Shown: positions 10,001 through 22,000 of the stretch, piece after piece | Position numbering within the stretch: position 1 is the first letter of the stretch | Layout of the letters: each line of letters starts with the position of its first letter | Source: Siphonodentalium dalli | Taxonomy: Eukaryota > Mollusca > Scaphopoda > Gadilida > Siphonodentaliidae | Reading direction: 5' to 3' | Assembly: GCA_032622095.1 (NCBI GenBank) | Contig: CP136066.1 | Span: 94,571,319 to 94,635,318, forward strand | Length of the DNA: 64,000 bases | Translations under genes and position numbers: made by a program | Notes under the pieces: generated by a model | What the model was told of the DNA's origin: nothing | Databases searched by the model: none | Seen by the model: only the letters and a program-made list of their open reading frames with translations

Positions 10001-13000
10001 GGTGGAGCTATCGACTTGAAATTTGCTATGTGAATGCATCTTGCCCCGGATACGAATTTTATCGGGTCGCCGACCCCGTGCGACGCTAGCTTCGCGCATG
10101 CGCAGACGAGATATCGGAAACGGGTGGAGATATCGACTTGAAATTTGGTATGTGAATGTATCTTGCCCCGGATGCGAATTTTATCGGGTCGCCGAGCCCG
10201 TGCGACGCCAGCTTCGCGCATGCGCAGACGAGATCTCGGAAACGGGTGGAGCTATCGACTTGAAATTTGCTATGTGAATGTATCTTGCCCCGGATACGAA
10301 TTTTATCGGGTCGCCGAGCCCGTGCGACGCCAGCTTCGCCCATGCGCAGACCAGATCTCGGAAACGGGTGGAGCTATCGTATATATATATTTTGAAGACC
10401 TCTGTCTGTCTGTTTGTATGTATGTTTGTCTGTCATTAATACAAATCTACGATTCTCGACCGATCGGGACGAAACTTGGTACGTGTGTGTAGTTTGACCA
10501 GTCGGTGGACGTTGTCGTATTGGCGAGCCCGTGCGGCGCCCGTGCAGCGCATGCGCAGACGAGATCTCGGAAACGGGTGGAACTATCGACTTGAAATTTG
10601 CTATGTGAATGTATCTTGCCCCAGATACGAATTTTATCGGGTCGCCGAGCCCGTGCGACGCCAGCTTCGCGCATGCGCAGACGAGATCTCTGAAACGGGT
10701 GGAGCTATCGACTTGAAATTTGCTATGTGAATGTATCTTGACCCGGATACGTATTTTATCGGGTCGCCGAGCCCGTGCGACGCCAGCTTCGCGCATGCGC
10801 AGACCAGATCTCGGAAACGGGTGGAGCTATCGACTTGAAATTTGGTTTTTGAATAGCCCGGACAACGTCGGGCTCATCGGGGTCGCCGAGCCCGTGCGAC
10901 GCCAGCTTCGCGCATGCGCAGACCAGAGCTCGGAAACGGGTAGAGCTATCGACTTGAAATTTGGTTTTTGAATAGCCCGGACAACGTCGGGCTCATCGGC
11001 TAGTCTCATATATATTTTGAAGACCTCTGTTTGTTTGTCTGTTTGTATGTATGTTTGTCTGTCATTGATACAAATCTACGATTCTCGACCGATCGGGACG
11101 AAACTTGGTACGTGTGTGTAGTTTGACCAGGCGGTGGACGCTGTCGTATTGGCGAGCCCGTGCGGCGCCCGTGCAGCGCATGCGCAGACGAGATCTCGGA
11201 AACGGGTGGAGCTATCGACTTGAAATTTGCTATGTGAATGTATCTTGCTCCGGTACGAATTTGATCGGGTCGCCGAGCCCGTGCGACGCCAACTTCGCGC
11301 ATGCGCAGACCAGATCTCGGAAACGGGTAGAGCTATCGACTTGAAATTTTGTTTTTGAATAGCCCGGACAACGTCGGGCTCATCGGCTAGTCTCATATAT
11401 ATTTTGAAGACCTCTGTCTGTCTGTCTGTATGTCTGTCTCTGTCTGTATGTCATTGATACAAATCTACGATTCTCGACCGATCGGGACGAAACTTGGTAC
11501 GTGTGTGTAGTTTGACCAGGCGGTGGACGTTGTCGTATTGGCGAGCCCGTGCGGCGCCCGCTTCGCGCATGCGCAGACGAGATCTCGGAAACGGGTGGAG
11601 CTATCGACTTGAAATTTGCTAAGTGAATGTATCCTGCCCCGGATACGAATTTTATCGGGTCGCCGACCCCGTGCGACGCCAGCTTCGCGCATGCGCAGAC
11701 GAGATCTCGGAAACGGGTGGAGCTATCGACTTGCCGGTGCGACGCCAGCTTCGCGCATGCGCAGACGAGATATCGGAAACGGGTGGAGCTATCGACTTGA
11801 AATTTGCTATGTGAATTTATCTTGCCCCGGATACGTATTTTATCGGGTCGCCGAGCCCGTGCGACGCAAGCTTCGCGCATGCGCAGACTAGATATCGGAA
11901 ACGGGTGGAGCTATCGACTTGAAATTTGTTTTTTTAATAGCCCGGACAACGTCGGGGTCATCGGCTAGTCTCATATATATTTTGAAGACCTCTGTTTGTA
12001 TGTTTGTATGTTTGTATGTATGTTTGTCTGTCTGACATTAATACAAATCTACGATTCTCGACCGATCGGGACGAAACTTGGTACGTGTGTGTAGTTTGAC
12101 CAGGCGGTGGACGTTGTCGTATTGGCGAGCCCGTGCGGCCCCCGCTTCGCGCATGCGCAGACGAGATATCGGAAACGGGTGGAGCTATCGACTTGAAATT
12201 TGCTATGTGAATGTATCTTGCCCCGGATACGAATTTTATCGGGTCGCCGAGCCCGTGTGACGCCAGCTTCGCGCATGCGCAGACGAGATCTCGGAAACGG
12301 GTAGAGCTATCGACTTGAAATTTGGTATGTGAATGTATCTTGCCCCGGATACGACTTTTATCGGGTCGCCGAGCCCGTGCGACGCCAGCTTCGCGCATGC
12401 GCAGACCAGATCTCGGAAACGGGTAGAGCTATCGAAATTTGGTTTTTGAATAGCCCGGACAACGTCGGGCTCATTGACTTGAAATTTGGTTTTTGAATAG
12501 CCCGGACAACGTCGGGCTCATCGGCTAGTCTATTATATATTGTGGAACTTCTGTCTGCCTGTCTGTGTGTATATGTGTAATAGACACGAAACCTGCTCGA
12601 CCGATCCTACTCAAATTTGGTATGCAGGCCTACTTTGATCCCGGGGACAATATAGGCGGGTCCAATTCCACGTGCGATCGTGTCCTTGACCTTGCTCATA
12701 TACGCTCATAAAGGCAAGTTTCTGGATCGATCAAACAATAGTTTGCCCAGACGCTGTATACAGGGATGTGGCTAGAGGGTGGTGGGGGTGTCTCACCCCC
12801 CCCCCCCAGCAGAGAGCTATATTTTCAATAGTTGGAAATTTCATACTTGCCACAACGAAATTTCACACCAACAATAGGTTGAAAATGTTTTTGTAGTTCG
12901 ATTATAAAACAATTTATTGGGGGGAATTTATTGTTTTTCGACCAATATTTGCATATGTTCCTATTTTTGGTCAAAATTTTTGACAGAAATGAACATCAGT

Positions 13001-16000
13001 TGGAAATTTTCCAACCTTAGGGGGGTGACAGGTTGGAAATTTCCAACACTTGGAAAGCTTGTGACCTGGTCCCTCCCCCGTGGCCAGTCAAAAACTTCTA
13101 GTTAATTTAAGAAAACAATATTGTCATACAATTGGTCAACATTGTCATTGGAATTGTCATCAGTTGGAAATTTTCCAACCTAAGTGGGGGTGTAGGGTTT
13201 GGAATTTCCAACAGTAGGAAGGCTTGAGGTTAGTCTAGATGTTAAGATTTTGCGAAACAATATTTTACTACATTTGGTCAAACTTGTAGACATAAATGGT
13301 CATCAGTTGAAGAATTTTCCAACCTGAAGGGAGCATGAGGTTTGAAATTTCCAACACTAGGAAAGCTTCAGTTGAGGCCAGTCTAGATGCTAGGATTTGC
13401 GATTTTCTTGTATATAGTTTTCAAAATTTTCTCACACCGGGCCAAACAACCATGGTCGGCCCGGTGTTTCCTGGTCTGTTGTCGGTATCTGTGTGCATTT
13501 GTCTGGAATTAGATCACTTTTTTCAGGTTAAAATATCTTAATGTTCTCATACTGGGAAAAAAGCATGGCTTATGAATATATAGGAAATTAGGCCTGAGCA
13601 TGAGGTACAAGGGGGGGGGGGGTGCAAATGGAATTATGCAAAAAGTTATGTTGGTGCGATTCCGACTGAAGGGGGGGGGGGGTGCAAATGGAATTATGTA
13701 ACAAGTTGTGTTGGTGTGATTCCGACTCAAGGGGGGGGGGTGCAGTTGGAAATTCCCAAGGTGAACACCCCCCCAGCGGAGACCCTCTAGCCACATCCCT
13801 GTGTATATTCTGCCCAGATGGAGGCGATCACAACGAAATCCCTAAATAGCCCGGACGAAGTCGGGCACATCAGGGCACATCAGCTAATTTCCTATTTCTA
13901 TATTTCGCTCTATTTCGCCATTTCGCTTCATTTTTTTATTCCACTATTTCGCTGTGTTTCATATTTCGCTTTTTCGTCGTATTTCATATTTCGATAATTC
14001 GCTATATTTGACATATTATGTGATATAGGATTATGTGATATCCTATATTCTGCTATTCAATCGAACATCCCGTGCCACGTGTTACTGAGATTGACTATCA
14101 TTAGATACCTCATCACGAACCCGATTACATATTGTTTGCTATATAATCATTGGAGTATTGACTACAACAGGATTGAAGGCCTTTATCATTGAATAAATAC
14201 GAGGCATGACTTTAGCATTGAATAAATACGAGGCATGACTTTAGCATTGAATAAATACGAAGCATGTTTCTGAGAAAAAAATCATCCCTTGACGCGTATA
14301 GTTGCTTTTCTTGAAAAGTAATTTTGAACACATACTGGTTGCGAATTCAGTATAGTAATTTATAGTTCGAAATATATACTGCCTTGCTATGGCCTGGTGC
14401 AGTAGTACCAAAATGCATCCAAGATGATTCTGGTGGCTTCATAGATCATGCCATGAATCTCTACTCTGTATAATGCCCTTAGCCAGAGTAGAGATTCATG
14501 GCACGATCAGGGACGTGGAAACAGGGGAGGTGTTTTCCAACCAACCAATAATTAATGTAATTAATTTTTTTTACCAAGAGTTTCTACCTGTGGTCAACAT
14601 TTTGGATTGAAATGGTCATCATTTTCCAAACTTAGGGGTGCATGCGAGGTTGGAAATTTAACTCAAGAGAGGGGTTTGACAGATGTGTTCAGCGGACAAC
14701 TCTTCAATAAACATTTAACTAACACTGGTTATTTTCTTAAAACCAAATTCTTAAAAAAAAGAAGATACTATTAGATCAATTAAGATAATTTCTTTAAAAA
14801 AAAACAACTTTCTGATGTACGTATACATAAGCCAATGAGCTCGAGGATGACCATATATGGATACACGTTATTAATCATGTGAAGTAACCCCATACGATCT
14901 CTCATTCCAGTTTGGTCTAGGTTCAGTTGAAAGAAGATCAAGCCAAGACATGCGGACATGACGAATGCCTCGATGACCTGCATTCCCAGAAAGCCGTAAT
15001 CTTCAAGAATATTTCTCAGGGCACGTCTGAAAGGGAAAACATCAAATGACTACGATCGTCGTTTATTTTTCCCAACATTGGCCAAATTTTTCAATATTTG
15101 GAAATTTCATGCCTGACGACAATAGTTGGAAATTTCAGATTAAATGTAGGTTGAAATTGTTCTGGCAGTTAGATTTTCTAACCAGAATATTAAAGTAAAA
15201 AGTTGTTGTTTTAGGCCAAAGGTAGAAATTTTTCTAACTTTTGGTCGGTTTGAAATTGCTAACAATTGGAAATTTTGAGGTACCGTGCCAGTTGGAAACT
15301 TTCAACCAAAGAGGGTGCCAATGGGATTTGGCTCCCGGACTTTCAGTCTGGTTCAATGTGAAGTGCTGTTGGAAATTCCAAGCTGGTCACCCCCCAATGG
15401 AGACGTCTAGCATTACGTCCCTGATTTCCCGGCCTTCTGATAGTTCAGATTTTACTGGACATTTTGGCTCGGAATCAGACATGCCCAGGAATTGTGTGAA
15501 AAATGTATTTGAATGATTGTGTTCGTTTCGATGTTGATGTGGGGCTCAGAAACTTCGTACTGACAGAATGTCTGAATAGAAAAATGCAATTATAGTCACT
15601 AATTTTTGGGGGCATTTCATAGATCCACACAAAAGCCAGAAGTCCGAGGAGCGTTCGAACTCTGCAATTCAGAATTGTATATCTCAAATTGGAAATACAT
15701 ATAGCCATTTCAGACGAATTGCCAGAAAAGTTTCTTTACAAATTGTGTCAGTGCGGTACTGAGAGCATTGGTATATGTGGTTTCGTACCTGCACAGAACC
15801 GACAGCTGAGTGAAAAACCGGGGTGTGTCATCATAATGGAAGCATCTGTCCCAGAACTTGCGGTCGTTATCCGTGACTGTGTCTAAACTATCACTGTCAA
15901 CAGTCTGTTGTTTATTCCGATGAGCATCGACCAGGGCTTCGGTAATTCTCGTGGATTCTTCTTCGGCAGACTCCGTTGTGTTATCAATCGTGGCAATATC

Positions 16001-19000
16001 AACTGGAATAATAATTCGTTTGATCGCATAACGAGAGAAAGATAGCAAGACATCGAGCAAGAGGGTGATATACATGTACATGTATGAGAGAGACAGTCAT
16101 GAAAAATTTAATAAAATTTTAAATGTTTTACATTATGCATCATTAATATATATTTGATTTTTTTTTCTTTTACAATGTAACCATTACTACAAGAACTTGT
16201 GTTGAAGTTATCGTTTGGCTAATTTATAATGTAATGTTTAATCAACAGGCAGATACAATCTTTTAATGCCATTCATATATACTTACTATAAAAATCACAA
16301 GGATTCATAAGTTCTGGACACGGGTAGCCTACATTTGTGAAGTAGTCAATCATTTTGTCTGCATCGCCGTAATATACAGTATTTCCCTTTGAAAGTATGA
16401 TCATCTGGTCCAGCAGCTCGAATATTGACGACCTTTAATTAGAAATTTGGTGTGTGTTCGAATCCGAGTAGCGTTGGTGCCGTGAAGTCACATGACTTTT
16501 CCAGCAAAGTGAATAACCATAGCAATAACATAGTAACACACGTTACAATTTACATGAACGCATGGCTGAACCTGGCTATTATCTGAACATTTCCAGCTCG
16601 TCAATGAGAATTTTAATATATAGAACGATTGTGATATTTTGCGTATTTGTAATCTGGGGTTGCGAACAATATGTGGACATGTAACACATACAATGTTTAC
16701 AAATTGTCTATTTATCGGATGATTGTGTCACTGGTATACTGACCAGGCTATGGTCTTACAATCTCGTCCAAATACGGATACGATAGGCGAGAATCGCATG
16801 CGTTTTGATATGTCGATGCCGTCTGGAGAGTTTGGCGGGACCAGCATCCCGTCTCGATTTGCTCAGTCTACCCTTGATGCTATAAAGTGGTAGCCGCGGG
16901 CGCTTATATATAGAGTTGTTATATATAGAGTTGCGCGACCTGACTGCCTCGATATCAATTTGAAAAAGGGGTGACGTTGCTTAACGCGCCTGCGGCGCTT
17001 CAATAACAGTTTGAATTTTGTGTTTCCCAACAGGTCTTAGATCTTTAATGCTGCACCAGCGCTGCATGCTCCCGTCATGAACGGGTTAAAACCATATTTT
17101 ACTCACTTGGGTCGACCAACAACTGTATCCCTATGCTGATCCTCCTCCGCTCCCCTCCGGACACCCCCCGCGTCTCGGAATCCCCGACCAGCGTATTACT
17201 AACGTGAATGAGGCCGAGCTCCGTGATGACGTTGGTCACCTGACAAATGAGACAGCAAAAACAGTCACGTATACGTGCATGACCATACACACGCTATATG
17301 AGCTGCATGTCCACAAACCAACACACGAACGGTAGGATAATATCCCCCTTGTAGGAGCATGTTACAAAAAGAAAACCAACAGGAATGGCATATATGTGTT
17401 CGTCGGCTTGTTTCCCATAGCAATCGGAGTTATATACGAAGTCAGGTGGTCATCACACAACTCTAACTGGAGTGACCATTCAGAAACAAGGTGAGAACAC
17501 AAATTACGATGTCGAACCGTCTCTTTTTAAAGCACATACTTATCTGCATGATCGCTAACACCACTAACTTTACAGTTTATTTTTACTGAAACCCGCCCAA
17601 ATGAATAATAGACCATTCCGTTGTATACTTATATAACTCAATGGGAGAATTCATTCAGTAAATAAAGGGTTAATGTTATAGGTAATTTACCCTTTCTTCA
17701 ATCATATGCCCTGTGAAGTGTCTCGGGAGCTTAAGTTTCGCGACGAACATTAGCGTCTCCTTGACCGTCAGGTGGGCCAGATGCCTGTCATCCTGTCGGA
17801 CGTAGGCGGCACATGTCTGCATCATAGACTGGGTCCTTGGCGTTTCATTTAGGTATATCTCACCAGTGGTAACCCCGCCTTCTGCGCGACAGGCAATTAC
17901 GTCTAGCAGCGTTGTCTTTCCGCTACCTTAATTTCAATATTTTATTTGGGTGATCCAATAAAATAAACAACATATATAGGAAGCACCAATACTTTGAAAT
18001 GTGCAAGTGAATAAATTGAAATAACTTATAATATTTAAGTCATATATGAGTTTATAGTTTAGTAAATTTGTTGAGGTAAATTTGAGTTTATAACTGTAGT
18101 TTTTCCTTATTGCTCGCGTAATTGACGGATATATAGACACATTTGGTTTGTTTATCGATGCCAATGTTTGAGGGGTTAACCGATATTTGCGCTTTAATTT
18201 TGTACTAAAGTTGCACATGAATGACATGTTCTATCTGATACGTTATAGTTATTGGTATTGTGTAACTTCCAATCTCGATATGTAAACTGTGTGCACTTAT
18301 TCTGAGTTTAGTGATTTCTTTTATCAAATTTGTTAACTTTAAGATGTGAACCACTCCACTGATGTGTTCAGAACGGAATAAACAAAGAATAGTGCAAAAA
18401 ATAAGTTATTTTCATAAATTTGACAACAAAATAGGCAGAAAACAGCGTAATTTAAAAAAAATGAATTACATGCAGTGGTTATAAAATGAATTACATGCAG
18501 TGGTTATAAAATGAATTACATGCAGTGGTTATAAAATGAATTACATGCAGTGGTTATAAAATGTATTACATGCAGTGGTTATAAAATGAATTACATGCAG
18601 TGGTTATAAAATGAATTACATGCAGTGGTTATAAAATGAATTACATGCAGTGGTTATAAAATGAATTACATGCAGTGGTTATAAAATGAATTACATGCAG
18701 CGGTTATAAAATGAATTACATGCAGTGGTTATAAAATGTATTACATGCAGTGGTTATAAAATGAATTACATGCAGTGGTTATAAAATGAATTACATGCAG
18801 TGGTTATAAAATGAATTACATGCAGTGGTTATAAAATGAATTACATGCAGTGGTTATAAAATGAATTACATGCAGCGGTTATAAAATGTATTACATGCAG
18901 TGGTTATAAAATGAATTACATGCAGCGGTTATAACATGTATTGGCGGAATCATTGCCGTAATGTTTATGTCCAATAAATCGTCCCGAATGAAGTAGTAAA

Positions 19001-22000
19001 TATTTATATTTGTGCGTGTTCTCTGAAATGGCACAGTCGATGTGGCCGGAATTGTCAATAATCTTAGTTGATTGCTACATAATTCCAGCGGAGAAAGTGT
19101 TTGGTTACTAACTTATCGGATTAATGGGTTCACTTATAAAAGTGTTCATTGCAATATATAGTCCGAATCGACGCTAATAACGCGATGTAATGTTTCAAAT
19201 CAATTAATGTTATTACTATCATAACAAACCCATGCATATATATTTGCAGCATATACTCGAGCTATGATTCCTCTTATACCTGAGCTGAGGAATATTCACC
19301 CAAATCCAAGATGGCGGCCAAAATGGCCACCAGAAATTGTCATGACAACTCCACACCTGCTTACTATTGTGAGTTGTGAACACTTAGGTGAAGAAATGTC
19401 CTTGTACCATATCCAAAAAAAGTCTCCCAAATCCAAAATGACGTCCACAATGGCGGACACATTTCGAAAAATCACCGAAATTCCCTCATATTCATATCAT
19501 TGGGAATTATTGTCGAGACAACTCCACACACGCTGACAGTTGAGTTGGAAATACAGAGGTCAAGTAATTACCTTGCATTTCATGCAAGAAATTGTTTTCC
19601 AAATCGAAGATGGCGACCAAAATGGCGACCGAAATTTGAAACAAGCTCGCACTCCTTTACTTTCTTACGATGGGCGTTATTGTTACGCGAATTATACCCA
19701 CAATTACATGTTGATATGGAATATTGGTATGAAGTATTCGTTTGAGTTTGGCAATTGTTACTCACAGTGAAGATGGCGGCTAAATTGGCGGCCAGAAATT
19801 CAAAAGAAATCGATATTTTCACATATTTGTCATAATATCGGTATGTATGGACGAAACTGTACATAAACCATCTATTTGTCCAACTTAAAACGTATCAAAA
19901 CGCATAACATAGCTCGTATCCTTCTGGAAAGACGAAAACCCACAATTAATATCGCGATGTGGCAATTCGAAATCCATTCTCCACTTAGCGCCTATAATGG
20001 CCGCAACCATAGGTGCGCCGAATAGTCATATTAGAACAATTACCTGATAACAGATTCTGATTTGCCACGTCACGTCCATAATTATCTGGACCAGCTTCCA
20101 TTTCTTTGTCTGATAAATCTAGGTCGCTCACACCGACAAAGTATTCAACACTTCATGGGAGAAGGGACCCTCTAATCATAACGTTTCAAACAATTCAATT
20201 TCCGGTGTCTAGCTTACGATTTTAAATATTTGCTAATTATGGTATTCGTGAGTCATCTTGGACTAGAAAGGCATATGGTCGATGAGTATACAAGCTTACA
20301 GAATGTCATCTCTTTGTATGTGTATCATACCCATGGGGATAACGACATGTACACCTGGCGAACCAGTTAGCTAGTCACTTCTCAAAAGATGGTTCGTCAA
20401 CTCACTTAGCGAACGCATTGGCATACGTGGACAACTTCGACAGTGTTTCGAAGGTTGCTAGCTGTCTCATTCCCTCGGACAGATGTATATCTGCTAAGGA
20501 GAAGACCATAATGTACCGACTACCAACACTTCTTGACCATGATCCTAAGCAAACATTTACTGTGTGACGTCCCGCCGTCGTCTAGTCGAATAGCTCCCAG
20601 CAGAGAAGAACAATACTCGCGGTGCTAGTTTGTGGACATGCGGCATGATAGTGGGAATGAAATAGGCCACGGTTTACACCACCCTACACCTGGTGCATGT
20701 TTAAGGTATAGAATGCCATGCGTGTCGGTGTTTTTTGGTGTGGTAAGATTGTATTTCCACATCCGTTTCGAAGCCGTTCTGATTCAATTTTACCAGACGT
20801 ACAATTTTGTCTGGATAATACTATGTTAGCCTCACCCAGAACAGTCGGATGTTCCAAAGGATAATGTCTTTATATTATGAAGGTATGCGTTTTTGTTAAC
20901 CTCTCTCAGGGTTAGTGTCAGCATGTGGGCCGTATTATTCAAGAAAATGTCAGGAAATGTGGTGCATTTATTTCACTATGTATTTAAAGAACAATTTATA
21001 GTCTCGACGGCAATGGCGGTAGACGTTGTGGAACGTGACCTTTATGATCATATATATAACTTTAGAATATAGTAGTTAATATGTCTCATGCAGAAAAATG
21101 GTCGGTATGGTGATGTTACCAAGAAATCACTTGGTGTACCCAACGTATGTGGAACTGAATGCAAGATCTCATCAACGTAACATTCCTCTGGATGTTCTTC
21201 ACATTGAACATTTCACCCTTGTGTTGGTGGCATTTATACTTTCTTGATCCATACCGACCACCACCAGCGTGAGTATGACATATCAACCAACTAGCAAAGG
21301 CATCGCCTTTAAGACTACGCCCCAGTTTGTGTGGTGCTTATATAGTAGTAGCCAATGGTACGCACCTGGTCCAGTTGATTAAGAACGGCTTCCAAACGGA
21401 TGGGAACATACAATCTTAGCATACAAGGAAAGCAAAGCCACGTTTGATATCATGTCTTAATCTAAAACATACCCAAAGAAGGGGCGGTGCAGTCATGGTC
21501 CAATTTCATTTCCACTATCATGACACATGCCCACAAACTAGCACCGTGTGTATTGTTAATATCTGCTTGGATCTGTTCGGTGAGACGATTGCTGGACACC
21601 AACATGATTGTTCTTAGTATCATGGTCAAGAAGTGTGGGTATATTATGCATTATGGTCTTCTACGCCTTAGCAGAAAGGCATCCGTCAAATGTCAGGCTT
21701 TCAACTTTCGAAGCCATATACAGAAGTTGTCCGGGTACGTCAGTGCATTAGATGAGTATGTGAATTGATGAACCATATATTGAGAAGTGGCTGTTTTGAA
21801 AGATCAACAGGTGTACATTTTGCTATCCCCATTAGGCCACCAAAGCTGAAAATATGCAGATAGATAGGTACTTCTGAAAGCTAGTATACACATCGACCGC
21901 ATACCTTTCTAGTGTATCGCACAAGATGACAAGCAGATCCCATATGTATCATCTGAATTATACCATAACTTATACCACGAATGAAGCTCGCCAAGAATAA

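Noticed and set aside
9356-12398. Many 60-166 codon ORFs on both strands as genes
   Set aside because: They are frame-shifted copies of one 122-bp repeat inside non-autonomous Helitron-like elements.
12917-13796. ORFs in the GTTGGAAATT MITE (including Pro-rich frames)
   Set aside because: They follow the G/C homopolymers and short repeats of the element.
16449-16500. GTTCGAATCC as a tRNA B box
   Set aside because: No matching A box or cloverleaf could be drawn around it.
16593-16616. ILIDEL translation as the missing Walker B
   Set aside because: It lacks the conserved P-T-x-G-L-D that should follow, meets a stop within a few codons, and has no splice sites in the needed phases.
18461-18945. 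CRISPR-like direct repeats
   Set aside because: Units are contiguous without spacers, and the context is eukaryotic intron, so it is a minisatellite.
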